A DNA stretch of 64,000 nt, from NCBI GenBank assembly GCA_024195585.1, contig SWBL01000103.1:84051-148050 (forward strand), in the 5' to 3' direction. Positions 1-10,490 of the stretch are shown in pieces. The notes beneath the pieces are model-generated. The model saw only the letters and a program-made list of their open reading frames with translations, was not told the DNA's origin and ran no database searches. The position numbers and the translations under genes are program-made. The stretch's first letter is position 1. Each line of letters opens with the position of its first letter. Source of the stretch: Aureobasidium sp. EXF-3400 (Eukaryota; Ascomycota; Dothideomycetes; Dothideales; Saccotheciaceae).

Positions 1-223
1 CTAGGTTCACACAACGTCTGCAGCGAATCCAGATCTTTTCGATTGTGTATCTACTTTGCCACGATCTACTCCCCATCCAAAATCTTCCTCAGCCTCAGTC
101 TTCTTTTGGATCTCTTACACACTTTTAAAATCCAACCCGCCCAATTGAGACGCGAACAAAGCCTAAACGCTGCTTTCACTCAAACATCTTTGCTTCGCTG
201 CTTTGCTTTATCAAAAAGCAGTC

Positions 224-1078
224 ATGTCTGGATCTCACGATCTCAGCGTTCAAAACCTACGTCTGCACGAGCGCATTGTGGAGGAGGAAAGACAGAATAA
301 ACGTGTTGTTGAATCAGCGAATTCTGCTGTTACGGCAAGACACAGCAGCGCCAGACCGCCTGCGAAACCTGCGACTGTGGTGACATGTCAGGCAGATTCC
401 AAGATGGGATACAAGGCTGGTTCGAAGATGGGATCAAAGGCAGGATCCAAGGCAGAACCGAAGACAGGATCCAAGCATCAGACATCACACCACAACAAGG
501 AAGTCTTGGTAGTCACAGTAATCGAAGAAGAAGAAGGAGAAGAAGAGGAAGAAACTCTACCTCCCAAAGCTCCTTCCCTCTCCAGCAAACACAAACCCGC
601 TCATGAGGCCAAACCACCAGCATTCAAAGTTTCCTCGCACCATCATTCCCAACACAGCAATCACCGCAACAAGAATTGCGATATCTACCATATCCCCACT
701 GGTATCCCTCTCCCCCCTGGCTTCTCCAAAGTCCGTCCCGTGCCCAAAGAAGCAAACGACATGGCCTTGGTCAAACTCCCTTCTCTTGTTCCTGCTGCAA
801 AATCCACTGTTTCTGCTGCAGCAGCACTGTCTGAAAAGCAAGTCACCAGGAGATATCCTCCAGCATCCTCGCACGTTGGAAGCAGCAGCAGCAGCCATCA
901 CAGCAAAACCTCTTCTCGTCACACCAAGACAAAGGTACTCGAGGATGGTGGTGACGGTGGGGGTGGTGGTGGTAGTAGGGATTTCAGAGACGTGGTTTTT
1001 GAGGAAGTGCGTCAGGTTACCAAGAGAAGATATGTGATCGGACTGCCTGCAGATGAGATTGGAGAGTGGAGGTTTTGA
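224..1078 (+). CDS. Hypothetical low-complexity basic protein
   Basis: Intronless ORF of 284 codons. The ATG at 224 is preferred over in-frame codons further upstream because it starts a clean MSGSHDLS N-terminus in good context. I do not recognise the family. The protein has a short helical N-terminus (residues about 8-26, rich in Glu/Arg), a degenerate K-x-G-S-K repeat block (about 58-84), an acidic Glu run (about 100-115), His/Ser-rich stretches, a Gly run (about 247-253) and a compact C-terminus with the motif RDVVFEEVRQVTKRRYVIG. The ordered C-terminus could be the conserved part. No signal peptide or membrane segment is visible. Probably a disordered nuclear or cytosolic protein; function unknown. 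Confidence 0.55.
   Translation: MSGSHDLSVQNLRLHERIVEEERQNKRVVESANSAVTARHSSARPPAKPATVVTCQADSKMGYKAGSKMGSKAGSKAEPKTGSKHQTSHHNKEVLVVTVIEEEEGEEEEETLPPKAPSLSSKHKPAHEAKPPAFKVSSHHHSQHSNHRNKNCDIYHIPTGIPLPPGFSKVRPVPKEANDMALVKLPSLVPAAKSTVSAAAALSEKQVTRRYPPASSHVGSSSSSHHSKTSSRHTKTKVLEDGGDGGGGGGSRDFRDVVFEEVRQVTKRRYVIGLPADEIGEWRF
397..475 (+). repeat. Degenerate 15-bp tandem repeat coding KxGSK units
   Basis: About five imperfect copies of a 15-bp unit of the form aagrygggatcaaag lie inside the hypothetical gene and encode repeated Lys-x-Gly-Ser-Lys peptides. The repeat keeps the reading frame, so unit number could vary without breaking the protein. Confidence 0.6.
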
Positions 1079-2149
1079 GAGGGGATTGGAAGGACTGTTT
1101 ACAGGCGCATTGGGGAGAGGCGGAGGTATTGGGGGAGTATTGAGTCATTGCCTTTGGAAGCTTGCAAAAGGCAGCAAGGATGCGAGGAATTGAGGTTTGA
1201 GGAATGGTAAGAAAGGGGGTTCACGGAAGGGAGAGAGATACCTCGAGGAAATGGAAGAAAGGGGCTTCTTTTTTTTTCCCCTCCCGGACAACTTTGAGGA
1301 TCCTTGCAGATTTGTGAATTTTGATCTAGTTGATATCTTTTTTTTTTTCTCTTCTTCTCTTTGCTGCGAATTTTGTTGCCGACAAGAGACGATCATTGAA
1401 ATGGCGAGAGAATAAATTTCTTGCACAGTGGCTCAAAAGCAAAGTCCAAGGGGTTCCCCATCAAACAATGCGGCTGTCCTGAGCGGTAATGCGAGCAAGG
1501 GAACAGTGCTTCTTCAGCCATCGATCATAGAAGATCCTGCAACGAAGAAACATGCTTTGGCATGAGCGACGGAAAACGGGAGTCGTCAAGTGGTCCACTA
1601 TACTGCAATACCTTTCACTCGCATGGGTGGAGTGTTTTACTGGATGACTGCTATACTCATGCTCCGTGACGCAGCAAATGTTCCTCAATTGACAGCAAAT
1701 GTATGGATCCAGAAATGAGCGCATGCTTAACGATACAGAGGATACTGACACACCCGGTATTCTTGGCCACACCTTCTCAGTTACACACGCTTTGAAGTAG
1801 TGTAATAGGTCCTCATTCTCATCTGTGGGGTGATTTCTCCATTTGGAGTTTTCCGCTCCCCAGACAGATGCCTTGAACAATGTTCATCTTGCGACCTGGG
1901 CGCAGACTGTCGATGTTCCGCTCTACCTCGGCGTTTATGCTGTAATCTGTATAGTTTGTATAACCGCCATACTTGCGTAAGAGGGGTGTGCTATTCACTA
2001 GATCGCTTAAAGGCTTGTAGGCGCATTTATTCGCCAACTTATAGAATTCCATTATACTTGCACATATATTCCACTTTTTTCGACACTACTCCCCTTAGTC
2101 AGATTATGGATCGCTTATCCAAAGTTATAGAAATCTATCAACTATGAGG
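1079..2149. other. Intergenic stretch without a recognisable gene
   Basis: There are T-tracts near 1267 and 1340. Two overlapping minus-strand ORFs (1461-1880 and 1819-2052) encode sequence I cannot assign. Part of the first is shared with a second site in the window (see the repeat at 1699-1803), so these ORFs look like repeat-derived or decayed sequence, not a functional gene. Confidence 0.4.
1699..1803 (-). repeat. Dispersed repeat, copy 1 (partner at 44067-44171)
   Basis: The reverse complement of this 105-bp segment matches 44067-44171 at all but about five positions, and the similarity stops abruptly at both ends. Four of the five differences are C/T or G/A transitions. Both copies can be read as the same 35-codon frame containing KACVTEKVWPRIPG. 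The family is unknown. It may be the remnant of a mobile element or of a duplicated exon. Confidence 0.75.
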
Positions 2150-2725
2150 TTTGGCTTTTAGAATGGTGTAGTGCTTTGCATCCATAGTCGGAGTCATGGT
2201 AGTGATCTTAGTAGTCTTTGCTAGGATTTGCCAATTGTGGGAAAATTCGTCACTGTGCTTTGCTTCCTCTGTTGGGAGACTCTATGTTAACTTATCAAGG
2301 GATCTCAAACGCTTGGGATCTGTGCAGCGCAGTCCGTTGTATCAGCATTTTAGAGAGGCTCTGACGAATGGGAATGGCTACAGTTCGAGCCTTTTTGGTC
2401 GTGAATTCCATAGAGAGAATCCAAGTATTACCTACAAGTAGACTAGGGAAGCTGCCTTCATTGTTCCTAACAATTAACTAGAAGCAGATTGGCCGGACAA
2501 AAGGGTCTATGGGATTCATTGATTATAGTACCAGATACCACGAAGATTCCGGTCTTGTCCTGAGGCATGTTTACGTTCAAGATACTTCCTGGTGAGAAAG
2601 TAGGCGTAGTCGGACGGACTGGCGCAGGAAAAAAAGCTCGCTAGCTCTTGCACTGTTTCGCGCCCTGGAAGCCGTAGAAGGCAGGATCCTCATCGATGGC
2701 ATTCGATATTGGTTAGGTGGCCCAT
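2150..2725 (+). pseudogene. Decayed ABC-C (MRP/Ycf1-type) transporter fragment
   Basis: Pieces of a multidrug-resistance-type ABC transporter can be read in order, but only by changing frame. From about 2280 the peptide SRDLKRLGSVQRSPLYQHF matches the end of the second membrane domain. A frame change gives MATVRAF, and another gives GREFHRENPSI. Further on, IDYSTRYHEDSGLVLR and then FKILPGEKVGVVGRTGAGK give the linker and Walker A of the second nucleotide-binding domain. The frame breaks inside Walker A and then resumes as LALALFRALEAVEGRILIDG. No Walker B or ABC signature follows. With at least four frame disruptions and both ends missing, it cannot encode a working transporter. Confidence 0.85.
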
Positions 2726-3140
2726 CGTGGAAGTGTAGCGATCAATTAGCCATCTGTGACTGAACCCGACTTTACCACGAAGAAAAACCGTGCATGCCGA
2801 CAGTCATTTTTCAACGTAGAGTTTGAGATGAGAATGACATCTGAAGAAAAGGTGGTTTTCTTCGCGGTCGCAGAGTTCGGCATGGAAACAATGAAGGTTT
2901 CGAAATGACTGGCTGAGATGATGGTAAGCTGACGGCTGACACATCAGCACAGTCAGCACTTGCATTCTTAAAGTCGCAACTGCCCGCATCTACAAAGCAA
3001 AGTAAACCCATTGGAATGCAGATGGAAAAAAGTGTATCGCTCCTTCCTTCCCAAACCAGGTTGTGAAATGGAAAAAGGCCAAAACGATGTATCTCTACGA
3101 ATCAGACAAGGTGCTGCCGCTGTTCGAGTGCGTGTTCCCC
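2726..3140. other. Short intergenic region, 3' side of peroxidase gene
   Basis: No gene recognised. It lies between the ABC transporter relic and the stop codon of the minus-strand peroxidase gene. Small minus-strand ORFs at 2804-3011 have no recognisable content. Confidence 0.5.
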
Positions 3141-4290
3141 TTATCTAATTCGATCATTGATAGGAGTTGCACGAATGAGTCTTGCATTAGATCCTGATGG
3201 CACGGCGCTTGTGCAGTCAATGAAGTTGGCTTGGTCTGACTCGGAGATACCGAGGACACTGAGATGAGCCATTGCAGGTGCGAAAGCTGCGTTCCACTTG
3301 CCTAACAATATTGTCAGCTACGAGTAAAGATCGAAAGAATCTAGAGGAAATACTCACTCTGACTGTTGACAAAGCTCTGGAACACTTGACCCACGGTTGC
3401 GTTGGGGTTCGAAAGGTTGATGTCGGATTCGAAGCTGTAGACACCTTTGGGGTGATTGTCTGTCTCGGAGTAGTATGTCACGTCCCACTGGGTTGGAGTA
3501 GAATCTTGAGGTCCTGTTTCGAGGTTGTCAGTCTACCAGTCTCATCCTTACAGAAAGACTTGCCACTTACCATCGAAAGGAACACCGTATTGCTCCTGAG
3601 CTACTGCTTTGGAAGCGGTGTGCGCACCAATTAAAGCAGCAAGCTCAGGCTGACTGATACCCTTGTCCTCGAAGAGCTGAATAAGCACTTGCTGCGCGGC
3701 GCCTGGTCCAAAAGCTTTTGGCAACAGGTTGTCAGGTGCTGGGGTGCTGGTATCCTTGCGACCAATAACCTAGAAGCAGAGATTGTGTTAGCCTTGTTGA
3801 CGATACCAGCGTGTCAGTCTAACATACAGTTTGCACTTTTGGGCCTCCAGGACAGCTGACGATCGCCACACTTGCAGCGAACTGGACCAAGTCTGCAGCG
3901 CCAACTTGAGACTTGTACTGGTCGTATTTCCCGAGCAAGAAAGCGTAATACTGCTGAAGGCCTGCATTCTCCTCTCGCGAGATTTCTACAGAGCTCAAAA
4001 GCAGCGAACCGTCAGCGCCACCAGTGGCAGGTGCATAGGCAGGTGTCTTAGACGAGTACGATCCTATAGCGGGGAGATTAGCGGTTGTTCTCTCTTGGAT
4101 CTTTGCGTATCGACTCACCAGAATCGTGGAAAGCGAAACGAATGGCACCTCGCGCAAGATCGGTACATCCATTGGATCCGATGAAAGATTTAGAGAGATC
4201 TGATGCGATGGTCGACCATACGGCGGGACACCCTCCAGATGCTTCTGCGATAGCAGTGAAGGCCAGAAGAGCGAGAGTCTTGCCGAACAT
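3141..4290 (-). CDS. Secreted class II-type haem peroxidase
   Basis: Five exons (4290-4119, 4063-3828, 3769-3571, 3513-3358, 3301-3141) join in frame to give 307 residues. The N-terminus looks like a signal peptide (MFGKTLALLAFTAIAEA). The distal haem pocket is RFAFHDSG (Arg about 51, His about 55, Asp about 56 as a likely Ca2+ ligand). The proximal His is in LIGAHTASK, and GGADGS is the usual second distal motif. The family uses H2O2 to oxidise substrates and includes fungal lignin and manganese peroxidases. This is the shorter ascomycete form, and I see only four or so cysteines, fewer than in white-rot enzymes. Substrate cannot be deduced. It probably acts outside the cell. The catalase gene downstream could share an oxidative-stress context, but no common promoter is visible. 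Confidence 0.88.
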
Positions 4291-6867
4291 GTTTTCTGGA
4301 TCTGCTGAAATTTTGGTTGAACGATGGTGAAGTTTGGTAAACAAATAGTGATGAGTTTTATATTGTGTACGAAAGAGAAAGTGTTGAAGCTCGAGCTGCT
4401 GATTCAATGTCTGCTCTTTGTGAGGGCGGCCTTGCTTTTTATACAGACTGCAAGACATATTTTGGGTAAGAAAACTTACTCTTGGAACTATAAGCATGAG
4501 TAGAGGACCAAACACCATCCATGCATGGGCCATGTAAATTCATCAAGGTAGTGATATAAATTTAGAAAGCCACGTTCGAACTGGTTTCACAATGCTTGAG
4601 GGCGAAACGCACGTTCGGGCCATGTTTTGAGAATATACTCAGAAACCGTTGTGTAGTCAGACAGTCGACTAAACTCATAGCGTTTGATACGTTCTTTCAT
4701 CCTCTGCATTTCGGTGGTCGGTACATCGGACTTGTCAACTTTCGGACTTTTTGACTTTGCCAGGACATGATTTGGGTTGGTTGTTGGCTGATAGTGCTGA
4801 CTGAGTGTGTAGCCATGTAGACACACGGATTTTGACGGGGTTTTACACGGAACACCAATGGTCATTTTAGACCTAGTCGTAGTTCCAGCATGATTGCGAT
4901 TCTGGCATCCATCGGAATAGTTTCATTATTCTCGTCCGGAGGCTTTTCAAGGCGACACCCGACAAGGCAATGTGATCTTGATTGATTTTCAGCATCCGGC
5001 CGGAAACTTGAGGCTCTTATTCCAGGCGATGTGCACACTTGCATGCAGTGGAATGCAAGTCAGCTGCGGCCATCCGGAAAACTTCCGCTATGATGGTGGG
5101 GTTAGTAGGATCGAAGATACATCCTATACAGCATTTGTCTGCATTAATAGTATCATCCTTTCAACAATCTTGACCTTGGGATCTTATGCAGCTGCGCGGC
5201 CATAAGCTTGTATGAACGCGCAATTTTTGGGCTGTCGCCTTTGCTACGCATAATCTATATGCGTTCAAGTCAGCCTCAGCACGTCTCTACTTACACAGCA
5301 TGTATGCAACACTAATGATCCCGACGCTGTCATCTATTTCTCCGGAAATTCTTGGACATCAAGTTTCGTGCACTGATGCCGACAAACTGAGGGGCGTGGA
5401 TGAACCATAGATATTTCTCGTCTGTCGCACTTGGAGTCAGAACAGCCGAATCGCCCTGTCGAGATATGCAAGATTCGAGAATCAAAAGCTTGGGAAGCTT
5501 AGCATGTGGTACTACTAATCTTTATCTGACTCATAGCGGACAGTATCCTATAATCCAGTACTGCAGGCTTTGAAAAGATCAGGAAAGTGTCAGGTTCGGA
5601 CATCCCAGGCGCTCCGTACGTAAAAAAATTGTCTGGTGCCCGTATCTGAGATTCGAAGCTCGCCATACTTGCTCGTGGAAGTCAAGTCTCGAGGAACATC
5701 CGGAAGACACGACATTAGAGACCATAGGTATGCGAACCGAAGCTCGAGAAGACTTCAAGGTGGTCTTGAGAGGTAATCAGACGCGAGCTGGCACTGCAAA
5801 GTATACACCCAATCGTGTGCGAGAAAGATAGAGTGAATCCCAGAAAACTGATTTTCCAGCAGGTAGACGGCTCAAGACTTCGTAGGACTCAGCATTTGAT
5901 GCCACGAGGGTTGACTGCAAGAGTTTGTTGTCGGAAATCGGTTGGCGACCATGATCTTCGTACAAATTAAAACACCAGTATGCTTTTTGGTTCTTCAAGA
6001 AATTCTTGGAAGTGCTCGTCAACATAAGATCATACGGTAAGAGCCGCCATCGATAAATTTATTGCATGCTCGTTTAAGCATCACAACACAGCCGATTATG
6101 ACTGCCGGATATGTAATGAATGGTCAGCCTGACTGCGATTCACTCGAATCGATCTCATTTTTGTCCTAGTGTTCTGCGAAACAGCGCATCCATGTGACCA
6201 CCGTGCTTGGGGATGTGAAAACATTCGTGTCAGTCGCTGGGCTACGCGGTTACGTGGCTGGCGCGTTGAGAGGAGTCTCCTCCGAAATGAGGCTCTCTCA
6301 GTCGTCCAATTGATATAGCGGGAATTGCCGATGAGGCTCTCGGCGAAAATGCGGTCCACCAAGGTGGATGCATGAAGCTCGAGCTGCGCGAGGCGAACGC
6401 CGTAACACGCGCAGGCTTCAGAACAACCGAAACAATAGATCAACAAAGCACATACACCGACTGAATCGATTGCTTACCTTTCTAAAAATCATGGGCTTTT
6501 CAACATGGGACATTTGTAACCCATCGCCAGATCAGAGGCTCTGCAACAGCTGGGAAGAGCTTAGCTTGGACCCACTCAGGCGATCAGCCAATTTGAGAAT
6601 GCTCCGATTGGGCTACTGGTGGAGCTTCCTCCACTCCTCCGTCGGTTCATGAGCTGTGGAATCGTCATGAATTGGCATGGAGATGCGCCAATGTTTCTCC
6701 TCACCTTTCTTGGACGCATTTGACGTGTGGATGACACGGGGTACTCTACTGCACCTTGGAAGGAAGCAGCCTCCGACAGAATGTCAACGTCACGAACTCC
6801 TTGGGAAGGGGGGTAGAGCTGTGAGCTTTAAGTGACTGTAGCTGCATGCCCAAACATTGTTTTCGAA
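4291..6867. other. 2.6-kb gene-poor region
   Basis: No convincing gene. Short minus-strand ORFs at 4587-4865, 4862-5044 and 5777-6025 have no recognised domain. The last (LYEDHGRQPI ... RLPAGKSVFWDSLY) faintly recalls the end of fungal DUF676/NACHT-type proteins, and it may be a relic. The right end holds the promoter of the catalase gene, the left end that of the peroxidase gene. Confidence 0.4.
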
Positions 6868-8890
6868 ATGGACATTCCCTCTTCTCTCACTACCAAACTC
6901 CCAATCATGACTTCCAACAGCAATCAGATGAACCCTCTTCAGCATCCGCTGGAAGCAATCGCTACCGGCATTCAAGGAGCTACCTCTGGCGAAGCCCGTG
7001 CCCCCAGAATTGCACACGTTATGTCCACCAACGAGGGCCCTGCCGACATCATTGCCAAAGTTTCTGGTCACACTCAGGGCGGAAAGCGCGAGGATGATGG
7101 ACGTGAGTTACTGAGCATCAATTGGGTCGAAAAGTCGTGGTTTCGTTGGTGCGAAGCTTCGTAGGCTTCACCAATTCTTCACCCACGACTTTTTCGACCT
7201 CCCAACACCGCCACCACTTGATCTCAGAGCTCTAGACTGACTTTTTCCCCTTCAAACCAGCGTATTTCACTAACAATGAAGGAATCCCTCTGCCTGATGC
7301 TGAGCACAGCAAGAACATTGGCGGTATTCCTCTCATCAGCGATGTCCACCTTTTGCAGAAACAGCAACACTTCAACCGTTCCAAGAACCTTGAGAGTAAG
7401 TCAGACCTACAACAAGCAGAAGACCTGAATTGACATGAACAGGAATGGTGCACCCTTGCGGCAGTGGTGCTTTTGGTCACTTTGAGGTGACCAAGGACGT
7501 CTCGGATTTGACCAAGGCTGATTTCTTGTCAACTGTTGGCGAGAAGACTCCTATCTTCGTCCGTTTCTCGACCGTCACTCTTGGCCGTGAATTCCCTGAT
7601 GAGGCCCGTAACCCTCGCGGTTTCGCCGTCAAGTTCTATACCAAGGAGGGCAACTACGATATCGTTGGCCTGAACTTCCCCGTCTTCTTCTGCCGCGACC
7701 CCATCCAGGGCCCCGATGTCATCCGTTCCCAAGCACGCAACCCTCGCAACTTCTTGCTCGACTACGATGCCACCTTTGATCTGCTCGGAAACACCCCCGA
7801 GTCGATCCACGCTGGTGTCATGTTCTTCAGTGACCACGGCACTCCCCAAGGCTGGACCAACAACCACGGTTATGGATGCCACACTTTCAAGTGGGTCAAC
7901 AAGCAAGGCAAATTCGTCTACATCAAGTACCACTTCCTTGCCAAGCACGGCCAAAAGCAATTCACGCAGCCTGAGGCTATCCGTATCTCGGGCGAGAACC
8001 CTGATTACTCCAAGCAAGAGCTGTGGGAGGCCATGGAGCGTGGCGAAGAGAAGGAATGGACAGCCCATGTACAGATCATGCAACCTGAGGATGCCGACCC
8101 TGCCAAGTTGGGCTTCGACCCCTTCGATGTTACCAAGGTCTGGCCTCGCGACCAGTTCCCCATGCACGAGTTCGGTCGCCTCGTACTGAACAAGAACCCC
8201 GAGAACTACCACCGCGATGTCGAGCAGGCTGCCTTCTCACCCGGCTCTATGGTTCCCGGTATCGAGGACTCGCCCGACCCGCTGTTGCAGTTCCGCATGT
8301 TCTTCTACCGTGATGCTCAATACCACCGCATTGGTGTCAACTTGCACCAAGTCCCCACCAACTGTCCGTTCATGGCACGCTCAGTATCATCAGTCAACTT
8401 TGATGGTCAAATGCGTGTAGACGCCAACCACGCTGGCAACAAGCAGTACACTCCCAACAGCTTCACCCACAAGTTCCGTCCTGATGTGGCCGAAGCACCA
8501 TACAAGGTCTCGGATAACGTTGTGAGCCGCAAGAGTCACTACTACCACGAGTGCAAGGTCAGCGAGTACGACCAGGTCCGTGAGCTGTACAAGCGTGTCA
8601 TGGATGACGGCGCTCGTGCCAACCTCCACTCGAACACGGCCAAGATGATGAGCAACGTCAACTACCCTATCATCCAGAAGAAGTTCCTTGCTCAGATCTA
8701 CAACGTCGCTCCCGAGTACGCTCGCGCTGTGTACGACATGACCAACTACAAGCACGGCGAGAAGTTTGACTTCGGTGAAGTTGAGAAGCTCAGCAAGGAT
8801 GCTCACATGTGGTACAAGGAGCCCATGCTCAGACCTGATGAGGACAACAGACTTGTTGGCTTTGCTCCCGCCAACCCCTTCTACCACTAA
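6868..8890 (+). CDS. Monofunctional haem catalase
   Basis: Three exons (6868-7102, 7261-7395, 7443-8890) give 605 residues, long for a small-subunit catalase because of an N-terminal extension before DDGPYFTNNEG. The enzyme converts H2O2 to water and oxygen. Catalytic motifs visible are the distal His in MVHPCGSGAFG, the distal Asn in IVGLNFPVFFCRDP, and the proximal Tyr in RMFFYRDAQYHRIG. The His loop reads HPCG where most catalases have HA(R/K)G, so this is a divergent member. The start at 6868 is chosen for its AAATG context; 6832 and 6907 are in-frame alternatives. The C-terminus ends FYH, with no clear SKL-type peroxisomal signal. Intron 1 is long (158 nt) and contains a hairpin. Confidence 0.92.
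7125..7199. repeat. Inverted repeat (hairpin) inside catalase intron 1
   Basis: The left arm GGTCGAAAAGTCGTGG (7125-7140) pairs with CCACGACTTTTTCGACC (7183-7199) with only one bulged base. The sequence between can extend the pairing imperfectly (TTGGTGCGAAG against CTTCACCAA). The whole structure lies inside the intron, between the donor at 7103 and the acceptor at 7260. Confidence 0.8.
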
Positions 8891-9416
8891 GCGAAGTGGC
8901 TATGTAATTGATAGAGTTATGATGTTGCTGGTACGACCCTGAGCTCTATCCTTTTTTCCTATAGTTTGAGATACCACATAATCAATTGATCATTCCATTA
9001 AATGCCGCAAGGAATACCTATGAATCTGTCTTGCTGGGGTTGGGGTTGCTCATACGAGCTGGATGTGATTGTGGCTGCGAAGAGACCATATTCACAGCTG
9101 AAATGTCAATTCGAGTATACCACGGAGATATCGGAGTTAATCTTTCAAGAAATCAAACCTCAATATCACTCCATTACCAAGATACGATCAGCAAGTGACA
9201 AGCGACAAAAAAGATATGCGGGAATGTCTTTATGAGCCAGTAATTAGCAGCCCCGAATTTCGGCAGTAGAAATGTCGAGACTAATCTCATATTTGATGAG
9301 AAATGGGCATGATTGTTCAGCAGCGCTGACATAATCGACAATCGCGTCATCTCCGCGACGGACGGCGACTCGCTGTGTTTCTACGATTCGCGCGCCGCCT
9401 TCGAGGAAAGCCTAGG

Positions 9417-9426
9417 TATATATAAA
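9417..9426 (+). promoter_or_regulatory. TATA box of the CmcJ-like gene
   Basis: TATATATAAA lies 69 bp upstream of the ATG at 9495. The rest of 8891-9494 holds the catalase 3' untranslated region and no gene. Confidence 0.6.
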
Positions 9427-9494
9427 CCAATTGCCCCTCCTATGTCATAAGTATTGTAAAACATTTCTCTTCCACTTCTCCATTCCACACACCC

Positions 9495-10490
9495 ATGAGC
9501 TTGTCTCGAATCCCACGCACACTACAAACCTTGCGCCCATTTCTGTCACCTATCACACGAACTGCTACTAGACCTCAAAGCACAATGACTACAGCCGCTT
9601 TCAAGTACATTGATCCTACATCCTTCGACCCGAATGCGACCGAAGCCTTCAAGAAGCCATGGGGCAAAGTCGATGGTCCTGGATACTCGTTCAGATTGAT
9701 CGATCATCAGCGTCAAGTCGAGAATCTACGCGGACAAGAAGCAAAATTCAACACCGACACTGCCGGATTCGCCGTATACAATTCGCCATCAAAAGAGAAG
9801 GAGTTCGGGGATGACGAAGCTGTTCGCGAGGGATACTACCAAGAGGTGGAGCAAACTCTCAAAGAGAAGATCCCTGGAATCAAGAAGGTTGTCATCTTCG
9901 ACCACACCATCCGCCGTAGAGAGAAGGCTTCGCCTCGTCAGCCTGTTCAGCAGGTGCACGTGGACCAGACACCGGCCGCCGCCGAGATTCGAGTCCGCCG
10001 CCATCTGCCCACCGACGAGGCCGAGGAGCTGCTCAAGGGTCGCTACCAGATCATCAACGTCTGGCGACCAATTGGCCACAACGCGAGCGACTTCCCTCTG
10101 GCTGTCATTGATTGGCGCACCACGACCGAAAAGGACTTTGTCAAGGTTGACCTGCTGTACCCAAGACGCACAGATGGTGACAACGACGACAGAGGAAAAG
10201 AAGTCTTGCCCGACCCCAACTCAATGACCTCGACCCAAGGATATGAGCCCAAGGGTGAGACCTATGCCGTTGCTCCTTCGGACAAGCACAAGTTCTACTA
10301 CATGAAGGACATGACGCCTGACGAGGTCATGCTTCTCAAGTGCTTTGACAGCAGAAGTGAATGGTCGCCAAACAGCACTCCTGGTCTCGCTCACGGTACA
10401 CCGCATACTGCATTTGTCGACCCTCAGACCCCAGCAGATGCTCCCGGCCGACAGAGCATTGAGGTCAGATGTCTGGTCTTCTACGACTGA
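9495..10490 (+). CDS. CmcJ/NvfI-family oxidoreductase
   Basis: Single exon, 331 residues. It resembles fungal proteins annotated as GA4 desaturase-like or CmcJ/NvfI-family oxidases, which are found in natural-product pathways and as stand-alone genes. Recognisable family blocks are VVIFDHTIRRR, VQQVHVDQT, IINVWRPI, FPLAVIDWRT, HKFYYMKDMTPDEVMLLKCFDS, LAHGTPHTAFVDP and the ending EVRCLVFYD. His residues in the HVDQT and PHTAF blocks could be metal ligands; that is inference. The first 30 residues (MSLSRIPRTLQTLRPFLSP..) are Arg/Ser-rich without acids and look like a mitochondrial targeting sequence, which is unusual for the family; the internal MTTAAF start at residue 31 would give the ordinary form. 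Substrate unknown; no biosynthetic cluster surrounds it. Confidence 0.8.
   Translation: MSLSRIPRTLQTLRPFLSPITRTATRPQSTMTTAAFKYIDPTSFDPNATEAFKKPWGKVDGPGYSFRLIDHQRQVENLRGQEAKFNTDTAGFAVYNSPSKEKEFGDDEAVREGYYQEVEQTLKEKIPGIKKVVIFDHTIRRREKASPRQPVQQVHVDQTPAAAEIRVRRHLPTDEAEELLKGRYQIINVWRPIGHNASDFPLAVIDWRTTTEKDFVKVDLLYPRRTDGDNDDRGKEVLPDPNSMTSTQGYEPKGETYAVAPSDKHKFYYMKDMTPDEVMLLKCFDSRSEWSPNSTPGLAHGTPHTAFVDPQTPADAPGRQSIEVRCLVFYD

Noticed and set aside
5777..6025. Possible NACHT/DUF676-type protein remnant
   Set aside because: Similarity is only faint and confined to about 60 residues; not enough to name a pseudogene.
7529..8212. Long minus-strand ORF (227 codons) inside the catalase gene
   Set aside because: It is fully antisense to exon 3 of the catalase, has no domain, and arises from codon bias of the real frame.
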